A stretch of DNA of 64,000 nt from Alphaproteobacteria bacterium (lineage in GTDB: Bacteria; Myxococcota_A; UBA796; GCA-2862545): the NCBI GenBank assembly GCA_020632915.1, contig JACKEP010000019.1, positions 54,485-118,484 on the forward strand, written 5' to 3'. Below the pieces are notes generated by a model. That model saw nothing but the letters and a program-made list of their open reading frames with translations. It had not been told where the DNA came from and made no database searches. The translations under genes were made by a program, and so were the position numbers. Positions 27,164-34,411 of the stretch are shown in pieces; within the stretch, counting starts at the first letter, position 1, and every line of letters starts with the position of its first letter.

Positions 27164-27745
27164 TCACCGACGCCCGACGGCGCCGACCTCGTCGCGGAGC
27201 AGCGCGAACACCATCGTGTCGCGGCGTGCCCCGTCGACGCCCACGAGGTTGCTGCGCAGCGTGCCCTCGTAGACCATGCCGGCCTTGCGGGCGACCGCGG
27301 CGCTGGCGTGGTTGTCGGCGTCGCAGCGCCACTCGATCCGTGCCCACCACCAGTCGGTGAAGCCCCACACGAGCAGGGCCTCCAGCACGCGGGTGGCGAG
27401 CCCCTGTCCGGCGTGGTCGACATGGATCCACATGCCGATCTCGGTGGTTCCGGGACCCCGGAAGCCGCCGCGGGGGTGGAAGCCGGTGCCGCCGATGCAC
27501 GTGCGGTCGTCGCTCGCGAAGATGCCGAGCAGGAAGTCCTCGTCGAGGTGCCACGCCCCGATCGCCTTGCGCAGGTGCTCCTCGGTGTGGTCGAGCGTGT
27601 TCGGCGACTGGGCCCACGCCATCCACGGACGGAGGTGGTCGAGGCTGGCGTTGACGGCGGCGTTGACGCCCAGCGCCTCGTCCAGGCGCCACGGGCGCAC
27701 GACGAAGCCGTCACCCTCGAGGCGGGTCGGCGGGAAGGGACGCAT
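27164..27745 (-). CDS. GNAT-family N-acetyltransferase (RimJ/RimL type)
   Basis: 193 residues; ATG at 27745 follows GGAGG at 5 bases. The sequence follows the RimJ/RimL branch of GNAT enzymes: an opening strand FVVRPWRLDEALGV, HLRPWMAWAQSPNT, CIGGTGFHPRGGFRG, TEIGMWIHVDHAGQGLATRVLEALL (acetyl-CoA pyrophosphate loop Q/H-x-G-x-G/A is HAGQGLA), IEWRCDADNHASAAVARKAG and GMVYEGTLRSN. It transfers acetyl from acetyl-CoA to an amine, often a protein N-terminus or a small molecule; the substrate is not apparent. Its start lies inside the 3' end of the upstream gene (35-bp overlap), suggesting coupled translation. Confidence 0.88.
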   Translation of the reverse strand: MRPFPPTRLEGDGFVVRPWRLDEALGVNAAVNASLDHLRPWMAWAQSPNTLDHTEEHLRKAIGAWHLDEDFLLGIFASDDRTCIGGTGFHPRGGFRGPGTTEIGMWIHVDHAGQGLATRVLEALLVWGFTDWWWARIEWRCDADNHASAAVARKAGMVYEGTLRSNLVGVDGARRDTMVFALLRDEVGAVGRR

Positions 27746-28361
27746 CGGGCCTCCGGGACGCCGTGTCCCGTAGCGTGGCGACGGGCCGCGTCCACGTGCC
27801 GGGCTGGGGCAGGCCGAACACGCCGGCCACACCGACGCCGATCTGGGCCGTCCCCAGCGGCCGCACCGGTCCCGGGTAGAGCTGCCCGCTGACGTCGACG
27901 GTCACCGCCCAGCCCACCCGCGGTCCGGTGCGCGCGACCTCGATCGCCCAGCCGGCGCCGAGCTCGACGCCCGAGCGGTGCAGGATCCCGTCGTGGGTGC
28001 CGGCGAGCGAGCCGGCGACGTGGCGGGCGAACGTGTCCACCGGCACCTCGTGGGCGTGCGCGAAGCCGGCGCGGACGTAGCTGCCTTGCCAGAGGTAGCG
28101 TCGCAGGCCCACGCCGAGGCGCCCCGCCTGCCGGTCCACGCCCGCCAGGTAGCCCTCGCCGGCCCACACCTCGGCCGACAGCCACGGCAGGTCGAGCAGC
28201 AGGCGAGCGCTCGCGACGCCACCGCCTGCGCCGGGACCGGCGATCCCCGCGAGCTCGATCGCCACGGTGCCGCCGACGTTCACGGGCTCGGCGGCCGACG
28301 CGGCAGGTCCGACGGTCATCAGGCCGAGCGCGATCAGCCCCCCTCGTGCGTACGACGCCAC
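27711..28361 (-). CDS. Exported protein, probable small outer membrane beta-barrel
   Basis: 216 residues, GTG start at 28361 after GGGAGG with 6 bases. A signal peptide (GGLIALGLMTVGPAASA|AEP) precedes about 165 residues of alternating strands with Gly/aromatic content (GGTVAIELAGIAG, GGVASARLLLDLPWLSAEVW, GRLGVGLRRYLWQGSYVRAGFA, GVELGAGWAIEVA, VGWAVTVDVSGQLYPG, TAQIGVGVAGVFGLP), the look of an 8-stranded barrel. The last about 25 residues overlap the GNAT coding region and look unstructured. No family recognised. It is co-directional with the two flanking minus-strand genes. Confidence 0.7.
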   Translation of the reverse strand: MASYARGGLIALGLMTVGPAASAAEPVNVGGTVAIELAGIAGPGAGGGVASARLLLDLPWLSAEVWAGEGYLAGVDRQAGRLGVGLRRYLWQGSYVRAGFAHAHEVPVDTFARHVAGSLAGTHDGILHRSGVELGAGWAIEVARTGPRVGWAVTVDVSGQLYPGPVRPLGTAQIGVGVAGVFGLPQPGTWTRPVATLRDTASRRPDASLPADPPRG

Positions 28362-28430
28362 GGGACACCTCCCTCGGCGCCTCCAACACCGCAGGCGGGC
28401 GGCGGTGTCACCGCGTCGGGGCGTGTGGGC

Positions 28431-28706
28431 TCACGCGACGGGCGTGATCAGCGCCCAGGGCGCCACCTCGACCTCCCAGGGCGCGCACATCGTGGCCGTG
28501 CCCGACACGTCGAAGCGCACGGTGGGGTCGCCGTCGTCGACGGCCTCGACCGTGCCGGCGTCGCCCGCCTCGCAGTGCAGCCAGCCGGGCTCCCCCGGTG
28601 CCACGCCGTCGGCGGGCGGCAGATCGTCTTCCACGATGCGTGTCATGGCGCGCACGCGCATGCCGACGACGAACGGGCGTTCGTCGCAGTAGCTGGCCTG
28701 TGGCAT
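28431..28706 (-). CDS. Small protein, possible SH3-like barrel
   Basis: 91 residues, ATG at 28706 with GGGGGT upstream. The chain looks like five or six short strands (FVVGMRVRAMTRIVED, GWLHCEAGDAGTVEAVDDG, PTVRFDVSGTATMCAPWEVEVAPW). The pattern GxRVRA...AGDAGTVEAVDDGDPTVRFD recalls SH3-like barrels in which a basic strand is followed by GxxGxV and a WxFD-type strand. No catalytic residues are apparent and there is no signal peptide. Function unknown. It precedes the barrel protein gene on the same strand by 69 bp and is divergent from the 28834 gene. Confidence 0.65.
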   Translation of the reverse strand: MPQASYCDERPFVVGMRVRAMTRIVEDDLPPADGVAPGEPGWLHCEAGDAGTVEAVDDGDPTVRFDVSGTATMCAPWEVEVAPWALITPVA

Positions 28707-28833
28707 GGGACCCCCGGAGCGTGCACGAGGTGTAGCGCGAGGAGACCGCGGTACGTCAAGGGTGAGCGTGACTTCCGGCCATTCGTGACGCGGCGGCATA
28801 CGCCTTGGCCTGCCTGCCGACGCTGGAGCCCCG

Positions 28834-29067
28834 ATGAAGTCGCTCGCCCTGCCCGCCTCGCTGCTCGCCCTCGCGGCCGCCATCGCCCTGCACGCCGTCG
28901 CCCCTGCGGTGGCCGCCGACGTCACCGCGCCGGCCTACGAGGCCACCTGCATCACGGTGCCCCAGGACGCCGTGTTTGCCGAGTCCGCCCAGTGGTGGAT
29001 GCGCCTGGAGCAGAAGAAGGGCGCTTCGGGCTTCCAGATGACCGGCACCACGGTGTGCGCGTACTGA
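28834..29067 (+). CDS. Small secreted protein
   Basis: 77 residues, ATG at 28834 with GGAG upstream. A textbook signal peptide (MKSLALPASLLALAAAIAL, then HAVAPAVAA|DV) leaves a mature peptide of about 48 residues with two Cys (ATCITVPQD and GTTVCAY) that may form one disulfide, and a WWMRLEQKKG segment. It resembles other tiny secreted proteins of the window only in layout. Function unknown. It stands alone on the plus strand between minus-strand genes. Confidence 0.68.
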   Translation: MKSLALPASLLALAAAIALHAVAPAVAADVTAPAYEATCITVPQDAVFAESAQWWMRLEQKKGASGFQMTGTTVCAY

Positions 29068-29076
29068 CGCCCGCGG

Positions 29077-29520
29077 TCAGCGCGGCCGTGTGCGCCGCAG
29101 CACGAGCCGCGCCGCACCGGGCCCGTAGTAGGCGTCGACCTCCGCCTCGGTGACGAAGCCCAGGGCGCCGTACAGGGCGCGGGCCGGCGCATTGTCGGGC
29201 GTGACCGTCAGCCGGGTGACGTCCACCCCGCGGGCGTCGAGCGCGTCGAGCACCGCCGTCGTGAGCGCGTGGCCGAGCCGGTGTCGGCGGGCGTCGGGAT
29301 GCACGGCGAGGGCGAGGACCCAGCCGTCGCCTGCGTGATCGACGGCGCCGATCGCGTGCCCGACCGGCACGTCGTCGACGGTGGCCACCACGAACAGGGG
29401 CCCGGACAGGTCGAGCCACTGGCGCAGCTGGAGGTGGGTGTAGGCCTCGTCACCGAAGCAGGCGCGCTCGATGGCGACCACGGCGGCGAGGTCTGCGGGG
29501 GTGGCAGGGCGAGGGTGCAT
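29077..29520 (-). CDS. GNAT-family N-acetyltransferase (RimI-like)
   Basis: 147 residues. The order of motifs is typical of RimI-type GNATs: RPATPADLAAVVAIERACFGDEAYT at the N-terminus, GHAIGAVDHAGDGWVLALAVHPDARRHRLGHALTTAVLDAL (motif A; RRHRLGHAL matches the Q/RxxGxG/A acetyl-CoA loop), VTRLTVTPDNAPARALYGALGFVTEAEVDAYYGPG (motif B with the conserved N, LY and GF). RimI enzymes acetylate protein N-termini, but relatives have varied substrates. It ends 10 bp from the convergent small secreted protein gene and is the next minus-strand gene after the large EGF lipoprotein. Confidence 0.88.
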   Translation of the reverse strand: MHPRPATPADLAAVVAIERACFGDEAYTHLQLRQWLDLSGPLFVVATVDDVPVGHAIGAVDHAGDGWVLALAVHPDARRHRLGHALTTAVLDALDARGVDVTRLTVTPDNAPARALYGALGFVTEAEVDAYYGPGAARLVLRRTRPR

Positions 29521-29552
29521 GGCGCCTCCGGTCGACGCCTACCCTGAGCAGG

Positions 29553-29588
29553 CCGACCCCGACACGCGCCAGGGCGTGCCGGGGTCGG
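29553..29588 (-). terminator. Strong hairpin downstream of the EGF/Gly-rich lipoprotein gene
   Basis: CCGACCCCGACACGC (29553-29567) and GCGTGCCGGGGTCGG (29574-29588) pair at 14 of 15 positions around a 6-base loop, 40 bp beyond the stop at 29629 on the minus strand. No T-run follows, so the role as terminator is likely by position but not certain. Confidence 0.5.
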
Positions 29589-29628
29589 AGGGTCGGGAGA
29601 TCGCGCGTCGCGCGACCTCCGTCGGGCG

Positions 29629-32600
29629 TCACTCGAAGACGACCATCATGTAGCCGTCGGTGCCGTTGCTGTTGACGTCGCCGCCCCAGCCGGGCGTCGC
29701 GCTGTCGGGGTAGGCCGGGTGCGCCATCATCGGCGGGGTGCGACCCGCGCCGACGGCGAACCAGGCGTCCACGCCCTGGGCCCAGCCGCCGCCGCCACCG
29801 CCGCCGCACGACGCGGCCGCGCTGTTCGCGCCCGCACCGCCGCCGCCGTAGCCGCCGCCGCCGCCGCCGCCGCAGAACGCGCGGTTGCTGCCGTTCTCCG
29901 TGGAGCCGCCGCCGTGGCCGCCCGCCGACCAGTCCGCACCCGGGTTGCCGTCGGCGTAGCCGCCGTAGATGTAGGCGCCCCCGAGCCCGTCGTGACCCGG
30001 CCAGCCGCCACCGTACGACCCCGAGGGGTTGCTGGTGGCGCACGACCCGCGCACGCCGCTGGTGCCGCCGCCGGGGCCGGCGTCGGAGGTGCCGGTGAAC
30101 GCGTAGGACGCGCCGCCGCCGCCACCGCCCGCGATCACGATCCAGTCGTTGACGTCGGTGCTGAGCGACGTGCCGCGCACGACGCCCGACATCTGGCCGC
30201 CGGACCCGTTCCAGGTCTGCTCGGTCTGGCCGTTGCAGTTGCCCCAGCCGCCAAGACCGATGGCGTCGACGCCGTTGTTGCCGCCGGCCGACGCCGTCGT
30301 GCCGCGACCGCCGACGACCGCGCGGAAGACCTCACCGCCCGACGCCGGCGCGCTGCCCGCCGCGAAGCCGCCGGCCGCGCCGCGGCCCACGTAGCGGAAC
30401 GAGTAGCTGCTGGCGTTGCGGCCACCGCCGCCGCCCGCACCCCAGGCGTACACACGGATGCCCGTCGCGCCAGCGGGTGCGGTGAACAGGCGCGAGTCCT
30501 CGAACGTGCACACCGTCGTGCAGTGCTGGCCCTTGCCGCCCGCGCCGTCGCCGTAGTTGCCGGCGCCGTCGTAGGGCAGGACCGCGTAGTACCAGGTGCC
30601 GTCGACGTCGTCGTAGGTGAACGTCGACGTCGAAGCGTCCACGTCACCGACCCACTCGCCGTCGTCCGGCAGCAGCGGCACGCCGGCCTTGGCCCGCCGG
30701 ATCTCGTAGCCGACCACGTCGGGGCTCACCGACGGGGTCCACGTCAGGGTGACGTCGCCCGACGTCAGCACGACGTCGCGGACCGGGGCCGGACGCCCGA
30801 CGTCGACGCTGCAGCCCGCGCCGGTCTGGCCCGCGGGGCACACGGTGCGGGTGACGACCACGTGGCCGGTGCCGCCCGTGCCCATGGTGCCCGCACCCCA
30901 GCCGGGGCTGGTGGTCGGGTAGCTCCCGCGGTCGGTGCCGCCCGGGGTCCGTCCGTTTCCGACGAGCGTGAAGCGGGTGACGAGGTCGTTGCCCTCGGCC
31001 CAGCCGCCGCCGCCGCCACCGCCGGCGTAGCCGCCGTCGCCGCTGTAGCAGGAGCCGCCGGACGCGCCGCCGCCGTAGCCGCCGCCGCCCGCGCCGCCGC
31101 TGAGGCCCGAGGCCGTGCCGATGTCGGCACCGCGCCCGCCGGACGCGAAGGCGCCGCCCGCGCGGCCGGACGTGTAGCAGCCGCTCGGCGCGGCACCGCC
31201 GACGCCGTCGTGGCCGCCGAAGCCGCCCCACTGGCCGCCACTGCGCTGACCGGTGGCGCCTCCGCCGGCGCCGCCGCCGAAGGCCCAGCCGTTGGTGCGC
31301 CCGCCGGCGCCGCCGCCGCCGCCGCCCGCCATCACGATCCAGCTGGTGGGGTCGAGCGGATCGGCACCGACCACGCGCACGCCGGACATCTGGCCGCCGC
31401 TGCCGTTGCAGCCGTTGGCGTTGCACTCGGAGGTGCCGCCGCAGCCGTAGCTGTCGGTGGCGTCACAGCCGCCGGTGCTGCCGGCGACGCCGGGCTGGCC
31501 GACCTGCACGCGCCACGTCTCGCCGGGGGCGAGCGAGCCGGTGCTGGTGGCGAAGCCGCCGCCACCGCCGACGCTGTACGTGCCGCCGCCGCCGCCGGCA
31601 CCCCACGCGTCGACGACGGCGTGGGGATGGACGCTGTCGTAGGTCAGGTCGCCGCTGGCGGAGAAGTCGAGGATGGACCAGTCCGGCACGACGGTCGCCG
31701 ACACCGGGGTCGACAGGCCGCCGTCCACGTTCGCGAGGAACACGGTGTAGGTGGTGGACACCCCCACGGTGACGTCGTCGTCGAAGGCCTCGCGGGCGCG
31801 ACCCGTGAACACCGTGGTGCCCTGGCTCGGGTCGGTGACCGCACCGGTGGTGGAGCGGACGACGATCGCGTGGTCCCACACGGGATCGGCGGGCGGCGTC
31901 CAGTGGATGCCGATGCGACCGGGCATCGACAGCACGAGGCTGGTGACCGGCGACGGCGCGCGCGTGGGCGTGTCGCAGTGGTCGCCGGTGAAGTCGCTGC
32001 CGCAGTCACAGGTGGCGACCGTGCCCACCTGCAGGCAGCTGCCGGCGCCGCAGTCCATGTCGCCGCAGGCGTCCTCGACGATGCAGGTCTCGCCGTCGCC
32101 GAAGTACCCGGCGTCGCAGTCGCACAGCGCGGCGCCGTCGGTGTTCACGCAGTGCGCGTCGGTGCCGCACGTGAGCGTGCCGTCGGCGCACTCGTCGATG
32201 TCGACGCAGGCGGCGCCGTCCGACGCGTAGCCGTCGTCGCAGGCGCAGGTGTAGCTGCCGTCGGTGTTGCCGCAGGTGCCGTGGCTGCCGCAGACGTTGC
32301 CGGTGGCGCACTCGTCGACGTCCACGCACGCGCCCGTGCCGTCGTCGGCGTAGCCGCTCGGGCAGGCGCACGTGAAGCCGCCGGCCACGTTCGTGCAGGT
32401 GGCCGACGGGTCGCAGGTGTCGGTGCCGTCGGCGCACTCGTCGACGTCGGTGCAGGTGATGCCGTCGCCGTCGAAGCCGGCGTCGCAGTCGCAGGTGTAG
32501 CTTCCGACGGTGTTGGTGCAGGAGGCGTCGTCGCTGCACGCGTCGGTGCCCGCGGCGCACTCGTCGACGTCGACGCAGGTCAAGCCGTCGCCGACGAAGC

Positions 32601-33273
32601 CGGGGTCGCAGTCGCAGGTGTAGGCGCCGGGCGTGTTGGTGCACGCCGCGTCGGCGCTGCAGGTGTGGGTGCTCTCGGCGCACTCGTCGACGTCGGTGCA
32701 GGTGATGCCGTCGCCGGTGAAGCCGTCGTCGCAGTCGCAGGTGTAGCTGCCGACGGTGTTGGTGCAGGAGGCGTCGTCGCTGCAGGTGTCGGTGCCCGCG
32801 GCGCACTCGTCGACGTCGATGACCACGTGGGCGACGTCGGAGAGGACGGCGGGGCTGATGTCGTAGATGACGGCCTGGAACCAGGCCTCGTTCAGGCCGG
32901 ACGCCGGGACCGTGATCGTCTTGGTGACGACGCCGCCCTGGGACCGGCCGCTGCCCAGGTAGGTGTAGCCGGGCAGGATGTCGAGGCAGGAGCCCCCGAG
33001 CAGCGGCGGGCACTGACCCGCGCCCTGTCCGGTACGCGACAGGATGAAGTGGACGGGGATGCCGTTGCGCGGCTGCGGGAGGGTGACCGTCAGCGTGACG
33101 GCGCTGCCGGGGGGAGCGGAGGCCGGGGCCTCCAGGTCGAACAGGATCGGCGGGGGCGCCTGATCCGCGACCTCGGCCGCCGTGGGGGCCGTGTCCAGCT
33201 CGAGGGCTGGGACCCCGGTGGTACATGCGGCCGCGGCCAGCATGAGCACCGAGAGGTGGCGCATGGGGGTCAT
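29629..33273 (-). CDS. Lipoprotein with EGF-like, FN3-like and two ALK-type glycine-rich domains
   Basis: 1,214 residues. ATG at 33273 has GGAG 5 bases upstream. The N-terminus ([14 protein letters not shown]) looks like a lipoprotein signal (Cys17), though -3 is Ala. Residues about 152-400 hold six calcium-binding EGF-like domains, each opening DVDEC or DIDEC and continuing [23 protein letters not shown], plus a seventh EGF-like unit ending [15 protein letters not shown]3-like domain (about 440-540) precedes a glycine-rich domain ([19 protein letters not shown] onward, about 565-810), another FN3-like segment, and a second glycine-rich domain ([19 protein letters not shown] onward) to the C-terminus. 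The latter two resemble the glycine-rich region of ALK/LTK receptors (Pfam Gly_rich). A surface adhesive or ligand-binding role is inferred. Confidence 0.85.
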   Translation of the reverse strand: MTPMRHLSVLMLAAAACTTGVPALELDTAPTAAEVADQAPPPILFDLEAPASAPPGSAVTLTVTLPQPRNGIPVHFILSRTGQGAGQCPPLLGGSCLDILPGYTYLGSGRSQGGVVTKTITVPASGLNEAWFQAVIYDISPAVLSDVAHVVIDVDECAAGTDTCSDDASCTNTVGSYTCDCDDGFTGDGITCTDVDECAESTHTCSADAACTNTPGAYTCDCDPGFVGDGLTCVDVDECAAGTDACSDDASCTNTVGSYTCDCDAGFDGDGITCTDVDECADGTDTCDPSATCTNVAGGFTCACPSGYADDGTGACVDVDECATGNVCGSHGTCGNTDGSYTCACDDGYASDGAACVDIDECADGTLTCGTDAHCVNTDGAALCDCDAGYFGDGETCIVEDACGDMDCGAGSCLQVGTVATCDCGSDFTGDHCDTPTRAPSPVTSLVLSMPGRIGIHWTPPADPVWDHAIVVRSTTGAVTDPSQGTTVFTGRAREAFDDDVTVGVSTTYTVFLANVDGGLSTPVSATVVPDWSILDFSASGDLTYDSVHPHAVVDAWGAGGGGGTYSVGGGGGFATSTGSLAPGETWRVQVGQPGVAGSTGGCDATDSYGCGGTSECNANGCNGSGGQMSGVRVVGADPLDPTSWIVMAGGGGGGAGGRTNGWAFGGGAGGGATGQRSGGQWGGFGGHDGVGGAAPSGCYTSGRAGGAFASGGRGADIGTASGLSGGAGGGGYGGGASGGSCYSGDGGYAGGGGGGGWAEGNDLVTRFTLVGNGRTPGGTDRGSYPTTSPGWGAGTMGTGGTGHVVVTRTVCPAGQTGAGCSVDVGRPAPVRDVVLTSGDVTLTWTPSVSPDVVGYEIRRAKAGVPLLPDDGEWVGDVDASTSTFTYDDVDGTWYYAVLPYDGAGNYGDGAGGKGQHCTTVCTFEDSRLFTAPAGATGIRVYAWGAGGGGGRNASSYSFRYVGRGAAGGFAAGSAPASGGEVFRAVVGGRGTTASAGGNNGVDAIGLGGWGNCNGQTEQTWNGSGGQMSGVVRGTSLSTDVNDWIVIAGGGGGGASYAFTGTSDAGPGGGTSGVRGSCATSNPSGSYGGGWPGHDGLGGAYIYGGYADGNPGADWSAGGHGGGSTENGSNRAFCGGGGGGGYGGGGAGANSAAASCGGGGGGGWAQGVDAWFAVGAGRTPPMMAHPAYPDSATPGWGGDVNSNGTDGYMMVVFE

Positions 33274-33367
33274 GACAACTCCAGCGGCCGCCTGTCGGGA
33301 GATCGCGGGCGGGCGCTGTCGGTCAAGTTCGGAGCCCGGGTCGGTCCCTTGACGTGATTTCGCGCGC

Positions 33368-33400
33368 GTTCGCACAGATGTTGCTGAGCGAGGTGCGAAC
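33368..33400. promoter_or_regulatory. Inverted repeat upstream of the EGF lipoprotein gene
   Basis: GTTCGCAC (33368-33375) and GTGCGAAC (33393-33400) are perfect inverted repeats with a 17-base spacer, about 95 bp upstream of the ATG at 33273 in a less GC-rich stretch. Spacing of about two helical turns suits an operator. No adjacent regulator gene. Confidence 0.4.
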
Positions 33401-33484
33401 TCGGCGCGATTTTGGCGAACGGACGAACCTGGATTCTCGTCCCATGCCGGGGACTGCCTCGCGGCGCTGTGCGAAACCGGGCAC

Positions 33485-33961
33485 TCAGGGCGTGTGCGCA
33501 CCTGGCGCTGACGGGGGGCGATCGGCCTCCAGGAGCGCGCGAAGTCGGACGAGGTCGGCGTCGGTGGCGCGCTGCATCATGGTCGCCATCAGGGGTGCGA
33601 GGATCGCCGAGAATCCGGTCGGCCGTCCCTGGTTGCGCAGCGTCATCCGCGTGGCGTCGGGGCCTGCGTCCTCCCAGGTGTAGGTCGTCTGCATCGGGAA
33701 CGGACCCTGCGCGGTGCGCATCACGAGGCGTGCGCCGGGGTCCAGGTCGACGATCTCGTAGGTGTAGCGCAGCTCGCGCCCGAGGAAGCGCGCGACGAAC
33801 GCGATGCGCGCCCCCACGGCGACCCTCGGCTCGGTCTCCCACACCGCCTGCTGGATGTTGACGTACCAGGTGGGCGCGTTCGCGGGGTCGCCGGCCCAGG
33901 CGGCGACGACGGCGCGGGGCCGCTGGATGACGATCTCGGAGACGACGTCGACGTCGGCCAC
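33485..33961 (-). CDS. SRPBCC (START-like) domain protein
   Basis: 158 residues from a GTG at 33961 with GGAGG upstream; this start follows 14 bp after the preceding stop. The sequence has the polyketide cyclase/START layout: an N-terminal strand [22 protein letters not shown], a short helix, [47 protein letters not shown] strands, and a long C-terminal helix [27 protein letters not shown]. Such domains bind hydrophobic ligands in a central cavity; many are stand-alone proteins of unknown role. It is cytoplasmic. It forms a two-gene unit with the VOC protein just upstream. Confidence 0.85.
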   Translation of the reverse strand: MADVDVVSEIVIQRPRAVVAAWAGDPANAPTWYVNIQQAVWETEPRVAVGARIAFVARFLGRELRYTYEIVDLDPGARLVMRTAQGPFPMQTTYTWEDAGPDATRMTLRNQGRPTGFSAILAPLMATMMQRATDADLVRLRALLEADRPPSAPGAHTP

Positions 33962-33975
33962 GGGGAGCCTCCGCG

Positions 33976-34350
33976 TCACCCCTGCCACGCCAACGACAGC
34001 GTGTGGCCGTCCGGGTCCTTGAACCACGCCACCTTCGCGCCGCCCGGGGCGTCCCAGATGCCGAGCGCGTCCTGGGGCATGCCCGGGTAGCGCGCGAACA
34101 CCACGCCCTTGTCGGTCAGCGCCTGGACGGTGGCCTCGATGTCGGCGACGCGCCAGCCGATCGACGTGTAGGGCGGCGCGACCACCTGCTGGACCTTCTG
34201 CACGCGCAGGACGGTGCCGCCACCGTCGAAGACGAGCGCGAACGGCCCGTCCTCCACCAGGGTCAGGCCGAGGGTGTCGCGGTAGAACGCACGGGCCACG
34301 TCCGGCTGGGACGTAGCCACGAACGCGCCGAGGTGGGCGTCGGCGAGCAT
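33976..34350 (-). CDS. VOC-family (glyoxalase-like) protein
   Basis: 124 residues, ATG at 34350 with GGAG upstream. It shows the paired beta-alpha-beta-beta-beta units of the vicinal oxygen chelate fold: LGAFVATSQPDVARAFYRDTLGLTLVEDGPFALVFDGGGTVLRVQ and IGWRVADIEATVQALTDKGVVFARYPGMPQDALGIWDAPGGAKVAWFKDPDGHTLSL. The final FKDPDGHTLSL is the usual end of the family. Metal-ligand positions are not all identifiable (the N-terminal His is lacking unless HLGAF serves), so the activity is open: dioxygenase, lyase or binding protein. It precedes the SRPBCC gene by 14 bp. Confidence 0.87.
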   Translation of the reverse strand: MLADAHLGAFVATSQPDVARAFYRDTLGLTLVEDGPFALVFDGGGTVLRVQKVQQVVAPPYTSIGWRVADIEATVQALTDKGVVFARYPGMPQDALGIWDAPGGAKVAWFKDPDGHTLSLAWQG

Positions 34351-34367
34351 GGGGGACTCCGGGGAAG

Positions 34368-34386
34368 GGTACGCCGACAGCGTACC
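34368..34386 (-). terminator. Hairpin after the outer membrane barrel gene
   Basis: GGTACGC (34368-34374) and GCGTACC (34380-34386) pair perfectly around a 5-base loop, 26 bp past the barrel gene stop at 34412 on the minus strand. No T-run, so a weak or factor-assisted terminator at most. Confidence 0.4.
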
Positions 34387-34411
34387 GCCCGCGGGCGCGG
34401 GACAGAACCTC

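Noticed and set aside
29700..31600. GGC-rich stretches in the EGF lipoprotein gene considered as a non-coding satellite
   Set aside because: The frame is open and gives two glycine-rich domains with matching boundaries, so the composition is explained by coding.
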